From: Porticoccaceae bacterium
GTDB taxonomy: Bacteria > Pseudomonadota > Gammaproteobacteria > Pseudomonadales > Porticoccaceae
Direction: 5' to 3'
Assembly: GCA_029250825.1 (NCBI GenBank)
Contig: JAQXEN010000055.1
Coordinates: 1-46,676, forward strand
DNA length: 46,676 nt
Position numbers and translations under genes: made by a program. Shown here piece after piece: positions 9,004 to 17,558 of this stretch. Under the pieces are notes generated by a model. That model was not told the DNA's origin. It searched no databases and worked only from the letters and a program-made list of their open reading frames with translations. Within the stretch, counting starts at the first letter, position 1. The number at the start of each line of letters is the position of its first letter.

Positions 9004-9211
9004 ATGGTCAATCCTCCCGAGTGCACCCTATACGAAAAACCCCACTGCACGCAGTGGTTTTTTTTTGTATCTGGGGAACGACGGTGGGTGAGAACCTTCA
9101 GGTTCGACAAGGTTTCTCCAGCAAGCTTGAACTGAGTCGCACCGGGGTAGCGATTAAATCGGGCAATTAAACCGCAAGGTTTTCTTACTCCTGCGGTTTA
9201 ACTGATCAATC

Positions 9212-9715
9212 TTAAAACTTGAAATTAATTCCTGCAGATTGGCTCGACAGATCCCCATCAGTGGATGCACCAAGATTCCAACCTAATCCACTGTCACCTA
9301 GTGGGCCTCTAAGAACCACACCAAGAGCTGATTCTCCGTCAACATGCGCGACACTAACGTTGAAGTCTAGCCCTTCGCCGCTTATCTTTGCGTACCCTAT
9401 GGCTACACCGGCATCACTGCCAGCGTCTGAATCTTGGACCGAACCACCTATATAAAAAGATCCATCATTAAATGAACCAAATGCATAATCAGCATTCAAT
9501 GCAGTCACATCAGCACTAACACCATTCTCTGAAACACGAATATAGGATAGTCCTACAGCTGTTTTTCCACTGAAAACATTCATGGCGCTGAGCCGATAGC
9601 CATCAACAGACTCCCCAAAACCACTAATACGGAAGTAATCCGCCCCTACAAAAGACAGGTTATCAGCGAAGCTAACCGGTGACAGTAGCATTAGGCCCAA
9701 AACAATTTTTTTCAT
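9212..9715 (-). CDS. Small secreted beta-barrel-like outer-membrane protein
   Basis: The protein has 167 residues when started at MKKIVLGLMLLSPVSFADN, a clear Sec signal peptide with cleavage likely after SFA; the distal start at 9757 would spoil it. The mature part is rich in Gly, Ser, Asp and alternating hydrophobics (DGSFYIGGSVQDSDAG, AGVAIGYAKISGEG) and ends in GINFKF, a terminal Phe as used for insertion by the BAM machinery. Length suggests an 8-strand barrel. I recognise no named family. It lies alone in the low-density zone after tRNA-Arg. A 10-bp dyad (TTAAACCGCA at 9167 with its complement at 9192-9201) lies just after its 3' end and may help terminate it, although no T-tract follows. 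Confidence 0.75.
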   Translation of the reverse strand: MKKIVLGLMLLSPVSFADNLSFVGADYFRISGFGESVDGYRLSAMNVFSGKTAVGLSYIRVSENGVSADVTALNADYAFGSFNDGSFYIGGSVQDSDAGSDAGVAIGYAKISGEGLDFNVSVAHVDGESALGVVLRGPLGDSGLGWNLGASTDGDLSSQSAGINFKF

Positions 9716-10351
9716 GGTGTAACTCCCAAAATTTATACGATTAATAAAAAAACTCATGCGTTATCGCATGAAGTATTCATTATCGCATAGTTTTAGCTTA
9801 TTTCCACCCTGACCTTTTGATTTCTCTGTTCTTGTACCGAAGAATAAACGAGGATCATAAAAGTAAGATCTATATAGTCATCCATTCGTGACTATACAAA
9901 TTCGTTCTTTTACTAACCGCTTGAATTTAGATGAGATAAAGGTTCTCCAGTCATAGATTGGTTCAGCAAATCTACGTACTGTAACTTCGCCGAAAGAACG
10001 GCAACACATAAGGTATCCGGTTGGTAAAGAATACGGAGGGACGCAACATCAAGGATAAGATGCACTTTTCCCGCGAGTTCATGTTGAGCCTTATTAAAGC
10101 CGTGTCAAACAATTTTTGTAAGTTTCAACACCACTTCTGATTAACGAGAAGGCAATAAATAAATATTTTAATATCAGAGACAGGGATTTTGCTTTGAAGA
10201 GTGCCGATCCTAGCAATAGGTAAGGCGAAACCGGAACCGGAACTGTAATCCGTATTGGGCTGTTTAAAGATATAGGGTAAATCTGCATGCAAGAGTTATT
10301 ATTATTTTTTACAATTTCACTACGGGTTATGGCTAGCACAGCTCGGGCTGA
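9716..10351. other. Region without an intact gene
   Basis: Apart from the putative operator at its left end I find no convincing gene. A stretch on the minus strand at about 9920-10110 stays open for ~60 codons without a good start or recognisable motif, and could be a decayed coding remnant. The sequence is more AT-rich than the flanking genes. It leads directly into the truncated esterase. Confidence 0.5.
9755..9788. promoter_or_regulatory. Candidate operator: dyad plus direct repeat upstream of the small outer-membrane protein gene
   Basis: CATGCG-TTAT-CGCATG (9755-9770) is a perfect dyad about 40 bp upstream of the start at 9715. TTATCGCAT occurs at 9761-9769 and again at 9780-9788, 19 bp apart, roughly two helical turns. 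This is the arrangement of an operator for a dimeric regulator, but no regulator is identified. Confidence 0.4.
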
Positions 10352-10900
10352 GTTATCCGCAATGCTGACAAATATGGCTTTGACCCTGACAGTATAGTGT
10401 TAAGTGGACTCTCTGCTGGAGGCCACCTTGCGCTTATTACCGGCATGTTAACGGCAGAAGCCGGATTAGATGGCCGCTGCACCGATCCCGCCTCACAAGG
10501 GAAGACGTTTAAAGCTGAATTTCCTGAATTAGAAGTGGCTGCGATTGTTAGCTGGTTTGGCATTTCAGATGTAAATGATCTGATCAAGGGCCCCAATGTG
10601 AAAGGCTTTGCAATCAAGTGGATGGGCGCTCAGAAAAACAGAGGATCCATTGCAAAGCGTATTTCTCCGATTTCCTATATCCACAAAAATTTACCTCCAA
10701 TCCTTAGCATATATGGTGACAAGGACGAGGTTGCGCCCTACAGCCACGCTGTAAGCCTACATAAAATGTTGGATAATAACGGCACGCCGAACCAGCTGTA
10801 CACAGTAAAAGGGGCCGGACATCGTCTGCTTTCGGTTGCGGAATCAAAGGCTGTTTTTAAAGTGATTGACACATTCCTAGCTAAGCATGTTCATGAATAA
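10352..10900 (+). pseudogene. 5'-truncated alpha/beta-hydrolase (carboxylesterase, acetyl-esterase/lipase type)
   Basis: The frame opens right after an in-frame TGA at 10349 and encodes the C-terminal ~180 residues of an esterase. The nucleophile elbow GLSAGG (catalytic Ser), the acid loop YGDKDEVAP (Asp) and GAGHRL (His) are all present, so the triad is intact. The N-terminal portion with the HGGG oxyanion-hole motif, normally ~100 residues upstream, is missing, and the sequence before the TGA does not resemble it. The first ATG-type start, within SIVLSGLSAGG, would remove the beta strand before the nucleophile. I therefore call it a broken gene. It lies in the decayed zone downstream of tRNA-Arg. 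Confidence 0.75.
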
Positions 10901-11509
10901 GCTTTTTTTGGTCAAGAGTGCTGTTAAGGCCCTAAATATGTCCATATATAATTGACCACTGGTGCAATTACCTTATGGCATAGGTTGCCATGCAATACAT
11001 TAAGGGAATTAGCCGAGTCGATTCAGTTATGTAATGCATTTGACGGGACTGCGTTCAATACTCCTTAAGCGTAATACTTTGGAGCAGACAATTTAAAAGC
11101 TTACTATCTATAAGTTTGTAATCCGATCGCAATTCGATGACAAAACTAAAATAGCCAATGTTGCTTTCGTATCTTTTTTTATCTCTGGGCGGAATCATAG
11201 CGGCGCCTTCCATATGCTTCGGCGGTATTTAAAAGTTTGCCGCTTTCACAAATAGCCTATTAAGCAGGCCCAAATGTCTTACAGTGACAACCCGCCGACT
11301 CGGAATACCTGCGTTAGCGGGTCAAGACCGAACCTTAAAACGATTAGCCCAGCGAGCCGCTGATCACCAAAGGGTATGTACAGCCAGTCTACCCGCCTCC
11401 AATCACATCCAAAACCTCACTAAGTGCAGCAAAGCTTGTCGCAAAGGCCTATCACAATGCCTCCCTTAAGACTCACAAAATTCCTGACATACCTCCGCTA
11501 GTAAAAACA
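10901..11509. other. Gene-free region after the esterase remnant
   Basis: No RNA gene, repeat or recognisable coding remnant was found. A 61-codon plus-strand open frame at 11284-11469 has no family resemblance, no clear ribosome site and unconvincing composition. The region marks the right end of the low-density zone that begins at tRNA-Arg. Confidence 0.5.
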
Positions 11510-13309
11510 TTACACCCCTAAAAACTGCTCCGCAGTCAGGTCATAACAAGTACTATCCAATTCCGCTACCAACGCCAGATTGGGTTTGATTTTTGGCAGC
11601 TCATAGCGGAAGAAAAATTGCATCGCCGCAACCTTGCCATCATAAAACGCGTCGTCTGCTGTATTGCCCTTTTGCTTACCTTCTACCGCTGCAACGGCCT
11701 GCTTTAGCCACATCCATGCAATCACTAAGTGACCCATTGCATCCAAGAAAATGGTGGCATTAGCGAGCGCCAAGGAGGGATCTTCGGCCTGCGCCACGAT
11801 CGCGATGGTTTCCTCTATCAGGGTTAAGTATTCATTTAGCTGATCACAGTAACGTCCTAATTGAGCATGCCCTGCAGCTGAATCAATGGTTGCCTGCATC
11901 TCTTCACGAAGGATCGCTACCGCAGCGCCATCCTGCATGCGCACTTTGCGACCAAGAATATCAATACCCTGAATACCCCAGGTTCCCTCATGGATATGAT
12001 TGAGTCGGTTATCGCGATAGAGGCGCTCAACCGGATACTCACGGGTGTAGCCGTAGCCGCCCAAGATCTGGATGGCGAGTTTATTTGCTTCAAGACAGAA
12101 CTCTGAGGGCCAAGACTTACAGATCGGTGTCAACAGGTCGAGCAGCAGATCACGGCGCTGGTTAGCCTCTTGGTCATTCGATAGCTTCTTGGTATCGATT
12201 ATCTCTGCACAGTAATACATCAGAGTTTGAGCGCCTTCGATAAAGGCTTTTTGGGTCATCAGCATACGCTTGATATCGGCGTGTTCACTGATCATAACCT
12301 GGGGCTCTTCTGGATTACGGTTCACCAGAGGGCGGCCTTGGGGACGATTGCGGGCATAGTCCAAAGAATATAAATAACCACCGAGCGCAGACATAACCGC
12401 CGACATGCCAACAGAAATACGCGCCTCATTCATCATATGGAACATATTTGCCAAGCCCTGATTAGGCTCGCCAACTAGGTAACCGATAGATTCACCAGAC
12501 TCACCAAAGTTGAGTAGGCAGTTAGTGGCACCGCGACAGCCCATCTTATGGTTCAGACCCGCCAGAGCTATATTATTGGACTCGCCAATAGAACCATCGT
12601 CATTGACACGATTTTTCGGCACTAAAAATAGAGAGATACCTTTGACACCAGGAGGCGATCCGGGAATCTTCGCTAAGACCATATGGACGATATTTTCAGT
12701 GATATCTTGCTCACCGCCGGAGATCCACATCTTCGTGCCGCTAAGGGCATAAGAGCCATCGGCTTTTGGCTCGGCCTTGGTACGGATATCCGCCAGAGAA
12801 GAACCTGCTTGAGGTTCAGATAAACACATTGTGCCGAACCACTTGCCATCCACCAGATTGGGTAGATACTTGGCTTTAAGTTCGTCAGACCCACAGACAT
12901 TGAGCATATTAGCCACGCCCTGAGTCAGAAAGAGGTAGATATGAGCCGGATTGTTAGCGCATACAAACATGCCATTGAGGGCCTGATCTGCCATCCACGG
13001 CAACTGCAGTCCACCCACATCAGCGTCATAGGCTGAGGCACATAAACCGGCTTCCTGATAGGCGGCAATTGCCTCTTTGAGTTCAGGAATGGTTTCCACT
13101 TTGCCATCGACAAACTGCGGTTCATTAGCATCCAATTTAGAGGCACAGGTCAAAAACTGATCTTCAGCAATCGTTTGGCAGAGATCCAACATCGCATCTA
13201 GGGACTCGCGATCATAGTCGCCATAGCGCTCCGAATTGAGAATCTCATTCAACCCTAGGGTTTCATAGAGTACGAAGTCGAGATCTCGACGATTTACAAT
13301 CATTGACAT
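11510..13309 (-). CDS. Acyl-CoA dehydrogenase, large DmdC/FadE-like type
   Basis: A 599-residue FAD enzyme that forms an alpha-beta double bond in an acyl-CoA thioester. Features in order: N-terminal extension, dehydrogenase core with CLSEPQAGSSLADI and GTKMWISGGEQDI (FAD and substrate contacts), the C-terminal helical domain with QILGGYGYTREYPVERLYRD and HEGTWGIQGIDILGRK (catalytic Glu in HEGT), then an extra C-terminal domain. The length and extra domain are those of the group that includes DmdC, the methylmercaptopropionyl-CoA dehydrogenase of DMSP demethylation, and related fatty acyl-CoA dehydrogenases. DmdA, DmdB and DmdD are not in this window, so I leave the substrate open. A CoA-transferase lies upstream on the same strand after a 357-bp gap with its own likely promoter. 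Confidence 0.88.
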   Translation of the reverse strand: MSMIVNRRDLDFVLYETLGLNEILNSERYGDYDRESLDAMLDLCQTIAEDQFLTCASKLDANEPQFVDGKVETIPELKEAIAAYQEAGLCASAYDADVGGLQLPWMADQALNGMFVCANNPAHIYLFLTQGVANMLNVCGSDELKAKYLPNLVDGKWFGTMCLSEPQAGSSLADIRTKAEPKADGSYALSGTKMWISGGEQDITENIVHMVLAKIPGSPPGVKGISLFLVPKNRVNDDGSIGESNNIALAGLNHKMGCRGATNCLLNFGESGESIGYLVGEPNQGLANMFHMMNEARISVGMSAVMSALGGYLYSLDYARNRPQGRPLVNRNPEEPQVMISEHADIKRMLMTQKAFIEGAQTLMYYCAEIIDTKKLSNDQEANQRRDLLLDLLTPICKSWPSEFCLEANKLAIQILGGYGYTREYPVERLYRDNRLNHIHEGTWGIQGIDILGRKVRMQDGAAVAILREEMQATIDSAAGHAQLGRYCDQLNEYLTLIEETIAIVAQAEDPSLALANATIFLDAMGHLVIAWMWLKQAVAAVEGKQKGNTADDAFYDGKVAAMQFFFRYELPKIKPNLALVAELDSTCYDLTAEQFLGV

Positions 13310-13666
13310 GGTTATTCCTCTTTTGATTTTAGTAACGAGTGGCGTCCACTCACTAGCTAGTAATTTTTGCCGTCAACTGTGGGGGCACAGCTGCACAGAC
13401 CAGCCTGATAATGCCAAGTACGGAAGGCTAACGGGTTTGGTCTTATATTAACAATATTTGATCGTGATACCGATAATCATATAAGCCTTATACTATGTAC
13501 AAACAGCTATTTGACAGATCGCCGGCAAAGACCTTTGGAAAAGGAAATAGAGAACAATGTAGAGCGGAAAAAAACGAGAGAAATTGTGTAAAATCCTCTG
13601 CCTGATGTCGACTGTAAACCTCGTCTACGGTCGACTTTGTGCATCTTGTATTACCAGGCTGCTGTT
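13310..13666. other. Intergenic region between the acyl-CoA dehydrogenase and CoA-transferase genes
   Basis: It holds no gene. Near the CoA-transferase stop is an imperfect 10-bp stem (GTCGACTGTA at 13607 with TACGGTCGAC at 13626-13635) without a T-tract. The rest, moderately AT-rich around 13440-13500, probably carries the promoter for the acyl-CoA dehydrogenase. Confidence 0.5.
13337..13351. promoter_or_regulatory. Perfect dyad upstream of the acyl-CoA dehydrogenase
   Basis: GAGTGG-CGT-CCACTC lies about 30 bp before the start codon at 13309, in the position of an operator or 5'-leader hairpin. It might bind a TetR- or MarR-type repressor of the dehydrogenase; no such gene is adjacent. Confidence 0.4.
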
Positions 13667-14878
13667 TTACGGTAGCGCAGTTACCGCCACATCTCCGCTG
13701 CTGATAAGTTGGTCGATAGCCGACTGATCCCAACCTAGCTCGCCGAGTACTTCGCGACTATGCTCTCCCAACAGAGGGCTGGGTTTAGCCTGTGAAGTGG
13801 TAGCACCATCAAATTGCACTGGAGGCCGAGGCACGGTGAGAGTGCCCATCGCTTTTGTGACATAGGTTTCCAGTGCATCAATCGCCTGAATCTGTTCATT
13901 GGCTTCAAGTTCATCTTGATGTAAGCAGGGAGCACAGGGAACATCTGCAGCCTTTAGGGCGGCAACGGCTTTGGCTACACCAATATCGAAACGGGGATTT
14001 TTAAGTACCAAGCCCACCTCTTTCATATTCGACATACGCGAAGCGATACTGCCAAACAGCGGTGTATCCAGTAACTCCGGATAGCCAATCAATGGCAGAA
14101 GGGCCTGCCAGTGGCTGTCAGTGAGTGCCGCGACAGCGACTGCCCCATCGCTAAAATTCAGGGTTTGGAAATAATCTGCCCCGGGAGACATTTCAAATCG
14201 ATCATCATCTTTTAGGGTTTTATGCATCATGCCGTCTGGCCACATAAAGGCCAGGCAGGAGTGGAGCATGGAGATATCAATATGCTGGCCCTCACCAGTG
14301 GTTGCTCGAGCAACCAGAGCCGCGGTTGCAGCTTGGCACACCGTGTAGCTGGTGACTTTGTCGCAGATAAAGGTGCGAATATGATCGTAGCCATTATCAT
14401 CCGGAGACTGCAGATTGGTTAACCCAGACATTCCTTGAATAACATGATCAAAGGCCGGTTTGTCTGCCATAGGGCCTTGTTTGCCAAAACCGCTCACGGC
14501 GACATAGACTAACTTAGGATTAATTTGGCGCAGAACATCTGATCCCAACCCAAGACGGTCCATCACACCGGGGCGATAGTTATGCAGCAGCACATCAGCC
14601 CTTGCAGCCAGTTTTTTAACCGCCTCAAGTCCGTCCTCGGATTTTAGATCTATAGCCAGAGATCGCTTGCCACGATTGCAGTTATGGAAAAAGCCGGAAA
14701 CACCATTCTTCTGGGTTCCCAGAGGGCGCATTTGATCGCCGCGCAGTGGCGGCTCGACTTTAATCACTGTTGCTCCTTGGGCGGCCATAGTCATAGCGGC
14801 CAGTGAACAGGTGATCATATTAGACAGCTCAATAACTTCTAAGCCAGCGAGAGGCTGACGTGCAGTTGGGGCGCTCAT
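13667..14878 (-). CDS. Class III CoA-transferase, CaiB/BaiF family
   Basis: A 403-residue single-domain CoA-transferase that moves CoA between carboxylic acids. The Rossmann start (LAGLEVIELSN), VIKVEPP, the NRGKRSLAIDL motif (~69-77) and LLHNYRPGVMDRLGL (~97-111) are all typical. The catalytic Asp is probably D173 in FICDKVT, followed by a second conserved region ATTGEGQHIDISML. Its acid substrate cannot be told from sequence. Because it precedes an acyl-CoA dehydrogenase on the same strand, the pair may activate and then dehydrogenate one organic acid. It differs clearly from the two-domain DddD-like enzyme elsewhere in the window. Confidence 0.9.
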   Translation of the reverse strand: MSAPTARQPLAGLEVIELSNMITCSLAAMTMAAQGATVIKVEPPLRGDQMRPLGTQKNGVSGFFHNCNRGKRSLAIDLKSEDGLEAVKKLAARADVLLHNYRPGVMDRLGLGSDVLRQINPKLVYVAVSGFGKQGPMADKPAFDHVIQGMSGLTNLQSPDDNGYDHIRTFICDKVTSYTVCQAATAALVARATTGEGQHIDISMLHSCLAFMWPDGMMHKTLKDDDRFEMSPGADYFQTLNFSDGAVAVAALTDSHWQALLPLIGYPELLDTPLFGSIASRMSNMKEVGLVLKNPRFDIGVAKAVAALKAADVPCAPCLHQDELEANEQIQAIDALETYVTKAMGTLTVPRPPVQFDGATTSQAKPSPLLGEHSREVLGELGWDQSAIDQLISSGDVAVTALP

Positions 14879-15060
14879 AGGGGTGCTCTTTTATTATTAT
14901 TGGTCCTGAGCAATAAAGTATTACATAGCCGGAGGCTTAGGTCACCCTGAGGTAGAGATTCACTATCTGGCGCTTTAAAGTCACTGACTGGCGGTTGGAC
15001 GATAGTGGGTGCAAGCGCTAATAGCAGCGACCCGTTACCTCTTTTAATCAACCAAGCCCC

Positions 15061-15095
15061 TGTCATCTCGACAGAGCGCAGCGACAAAAGATCTC
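15061..15095. repeat. Possible dispersed repeat element
   Basis: The sequence TGTCATCTCGACAGAGCGCA and the following GCGACAAAAGATCT resemble a class of short intergenic repeats (TGTCAT-TCGAC-GAGCGCAGCG-AGAGATCT) seen in multiple copies in some bacterial genomes. Only one copy is in this window, so its repeat status is untested. Confidence 0.35.
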
Positions 15096-15162
15096 TAAAA
15101 CACCGTCAAGACAAGGGACTTAAGCCCCAAAACCAGGCCCAAAAGACGCCCCGCCGCCAACC

Positions 15163-16632
15163 TCAATCAGCCCTATAAAACCCCATCGCTTTATCCCGCA
15201 CCGAACCCACCCTCAGATTCAAAATATCCAATAGGTAATTCTGATGTAGCTTCCAAGGGCTCTTATCCCCCTGCTTAGGAAACTGATCCATAGCACGATC
15301 CACATATCCCGATGCCAGATCTAAAAACTGCAGGCGCTTAACACTGGGGTCATTATTGGCCACACAGTATTGATAGTGATGCCTGTCCATATAAGTCAAA
15401 AGGCGACAGACATAGCTGCTAGTGAGATCGCATTTAAGCGTCCAAGAGGCATTGGTGTACCCCGCAGCCAAGGCCAGATTGGGTATACCGCTAAACATCA
15501 TGCCCTTGTAGGTAAGGCTATCTGAGACCTTTGTCTCAACACCATCTACCTTGAGCTGCATGCCACCCAACAGCAACATCTCAAGACCCGTGGCAGTAAC
15601 AACTATATCCGCTTCGAGAAGTTCTCCAGACTTAAGCTGAATACCCTTCTCGGTAAAGCTTTCAATGTGATCGGTGACAATACTCGAGGTGCCTTTGCGC
15701 AGGGAACGGAACAGATCGCCGTTGGGCACCAGACAGAGGCGCTGATCCCAGGGGTTATAGCTGGGATTAAAATGCGTATCTATATCAAAGTCATCGCCCA
15801 TCCAAGCATGCACAACTTTACGGATCAGTTTTTTGACATAGTTGGGATAGCGCCGACTAGCCTGAAATAGCAAGGCCGTCATGGTGACATTTTTCCAGCG
15901 TGTTAAATCATAGGCAAACTGCTCAGAAAACCAGCGCCGAAATTTCATACTGGTGGCATCTACATCGGGACGCGACAACACATAGGTTGGCGAGCGCTGG
16001 AGCATAGTCACATGGCCCGCGGTCTCGGCCAGAGATGGCACCAGAGTAATCGCAGTGGCACCACTGCCGATAACCACGATCCGCTTGCCGCTGTAATCGA
16101 GACCCTCCGGCCATAATTGCGGATGCACAACCTGACCTTTAAATTGATCAACACCGGGAAAATCCGGTGTGTAACCCCGGTCATAACGATAGTAACCCGT
16201 GCAGCTATAAATAAAGTTACAGGTCAGTGTTTCTGGCTCAGACTCAAGCTGCTTATCAGCTACGGCTGTGTTCTCTAAGGTCAGGGTCCACTTTGCCGTG
16301 GCGCTATCCCAGCAGGCGGCAACAACTTTGCGCTGATATTGAATATGCTTATCGACACCATACTCAGCGGCACTCTCTTTAATGTAATCGCGAATTGCCG
16401 GACCATCGGCAATCGCCTTGGGGTTTAACCAAGGCTTAAAGTTATACCCCAGAGTGTGCATATCCGAATCTGAACGAATTCCCGGGTAGCGGAACAGATC
16501 CCAGGTACCGCCCATACGCTCGCGGCTCTCTATAATTCTGTAGCTTTTATTATGGTGTTTGAGCTGTAAGTGGCAAGCTGCGCCGATACCAGAGAGGCCG
16601 GCGCCAATAATAATCATGTCAAAGTGGTTCAT
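15163..16632 (-). CDS. Flavin-containing (Baeyer-Villiger-type) monooxygenase
   Basis: A 489-residue FAD/NADPH enzyme that inserts oxygen into ketones or oxidises N or S atoms. The FAD-binding site is IIIGAGLSGIG (residues ~7-17). The type I BVMO fingerprints are both present: GGTWDLFRYPGIRSDSD (~41-57) and FKGQVVHPQLWP (164-175). The NADPH fold is VVIGSGATA (~186-194). No signal peptide is present. The gene stands alone between the CoA-transferase and the lytic transglycosylase, so its substrate is unknown. Confidence 0.9.
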   Translation of the reverse strand: MNHFDMIIIGAGLSGIGAACHLQLKHHNKSYRIIESRERMGGTWDLFRYPGIRSDSDMHTLGYNFKPWLNPKAIADGPAIRDYIKESAAEYGVDKHIQYQRKVVAACWDSATAKWTLTLENTAVADKQLESEPETLTCNFIYSCTGYYRYDRGYTPDFPGVDQFKGQVVHPQLWPEGLDYSGKRIVVIGSGATAITLVPSLAETAGHVTMLQRSPTYVLSRPDVDATSMKFRRWFSEQFAYDLTRWKNVTMTALLFQASRRYPNYVKKLIRKVVHAWMGDDFDIDTHFNPSYNPWDQRLCLVPNGDLFRSLRKGTSSIVTDHIESFTEKGIQLKSGELLEADIVVTATGLEMLLLGGMQLKVDGVETKVSDSLTYKGMMFSGIPNLALAAGYTNASWTLKCDLTSSYVCRLLTYMDRHHYQYCVANNDPSVKRLQFLDLASGYVDRAMDQFPKQGDKSPWKLHQNYLLDILNLRVGSVRDKAMGFYRAD

Positions 16633-16700
16633 AAGCGATCTTTTTTTATTATTTAAACAAAATTAGTCCACTGACCACCGACTAGTGTTTGAAACCCAAG

Positions 16701-17342
16701 TCAGAATGGCCACCAACCTTTTACCGCCTTATCCAGAGCTGGCTGACAACGGCTGAGTTGAGAACTGTACGCCGATGCCTGTTTTTTTACCTTGGCCGCA
16801 ACGCCACTCAAAAACTTTTTCTTTTTATAGCTGCCGCTTTTAAAGCCACCCCAACCCTCGTGATAGGCAAGGTATTGCTGATAGGCATCCCACTTTGAAA
16901 GACCGAGATTTTTCTGGCTCTTGTCCGTGTACCAACCGACAAAATTAATCGCGTCGGAGAACTTATCGCGATCGTGACTCCAGTGCCCAGTGTCCCGGCG
17001 ATAGTCGTCCCAGGCTGGATCCTGAGCCTGGGCGAAACCATAGGCAGAGGATCGTCGCGGCAGTGGAATAAAGAAAAACTTTGGACGGTCTGGACGCACA
17101 TCGTGACGGAAGCTGGATTCCTGATTGATAATCGCCATCATCACCGAAATCGGTGTACCCCAGCGTTTGTTGGCGCTGCGCGCAGCTTTGTACCAGTCGG
17201 TTTCGCCGCGAAAAATCGCACAGACATCATTGGTGTCAGATGGCTTATAGGTAGCACAGCCAGACAGAGCCAATATCAGGCTCGCAAGAAGGATCTTGAA
17301 CAGGGGAAATTCAGATAGTTTTAAGCGGTGTTTTTTAAGCAT
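16701..17342 (-). CDS. Lytic-transglycosylase (SLT) lipoprotein
   Basis: A 213-residue envelope protein with a signal peptide ending in the lipobox LSGC (Cys29). The SLT-type lysozyme-like domain carries IINQESSFRH, with the catalytic Glu at residue 75, then SAYGFAQAQDPAW and AYHEGWGGFKSG, matching peptidoglycan transglycosylases that cleave between MurNAc and GlcNAc. It ends in GWWPF. It may take part in cell-wall turnover or in opening the wall for a machine; no such machine is nearby. A 216-bp spacer separates it from the divergent purU operon. Confidence 0.87.
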   Translation of the reverse strand: MLKKHRLKLSEFPLFKILLASLILALSGCATYKPSDTNDVCAIFRGETDWYKAARSANKRWGTPISVMMAIINQESSFRHDVRPDRPKFFFIPLPRRSSAYGFAQAQDPAWDDYRRDTGHWSHDRDKFSDAINFVGWYTDKSQKNLGLSKWDAYQQYLAYHEGWGGFKSGSYKKKKFLSGVAAKVKKQASAYSSQLSRCQPALDKAVKGWWPF

Positions 17343-17558
17343 TAGTTAGGTATTGTGTAGCCTGAAATTAGTCACTTAGCACAGATAATTAGCCTATCTA
17401 TAGATCAACAGTAGAGTTGCTAATTCCCTCCCAGATTGATTGACCATTCTACAGACTTCGCGGCATTATTCATGCGCTTTGTTAAACGCCTTCAAAGCGT
17501 GTTTAATTGCTGCTTGTGCAACCTTTAACCACAGCAAATTTACCAGCGGACTTTTATC

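Larger units (their letters stand above)
8831..9141 (+). repeat. Direct duplication of the tRNA-Arg 3' end, terminator and downstream DNA
   Basis: Positions 8831-8960 and 9011-9141 align with a constant 180-bp offset. The shared block begins with the tRNA 3' segment ATCCTCCCGAGTGCACC, passes through the terminator and the sequence GGGGAACGACGGTGGGTGAG, and ends near GCAAGCTTG. The second copy has point changes but no tRNA 5' half, so it is a remnant, not a second tRNA. This may be an imperfect tandem duplication or an att-like scar left by an element that integrated at the tRNA. Confidence 0.85.

Noticed and set aside
8671-9110. Two minus-strand open frames across tRNA-Arg and its duplicate (containing GGFEPPTARFVAGYSIQLSYE-like sequence)
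   Set aside because: This is the well-known false protein read from the antisense of a tRNA gene; no real coding signal.
10094-10339. Minus-strand frame with VPVPVSPYLLLGSALF, reminiscent of a PEP-CTERM/VPLPA sorting tail
   Set aside because: No arginine cluster after the hydrophobic stretch, no plausible upstream protein and no exosortase in the window; treated as chance.
11284-11469. 61-codon plus-strand frame
   Set aside because: No ribosome site, no family resemblance, in a decayed region.
11510-13309. Calling the acyl-CoA dehydrogenase dmdC and inferring a DMSP demethylation pathway
   Set aside because: DmdA, DmdB and DmdD are absent from the window, and this large dehydrogenase family has many substrates.
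13607-13635. Hairpin after the CoA-transferase gene as a terminator
   Set aside because: The stem is imperfect and no T-tract follows on the minus strand.
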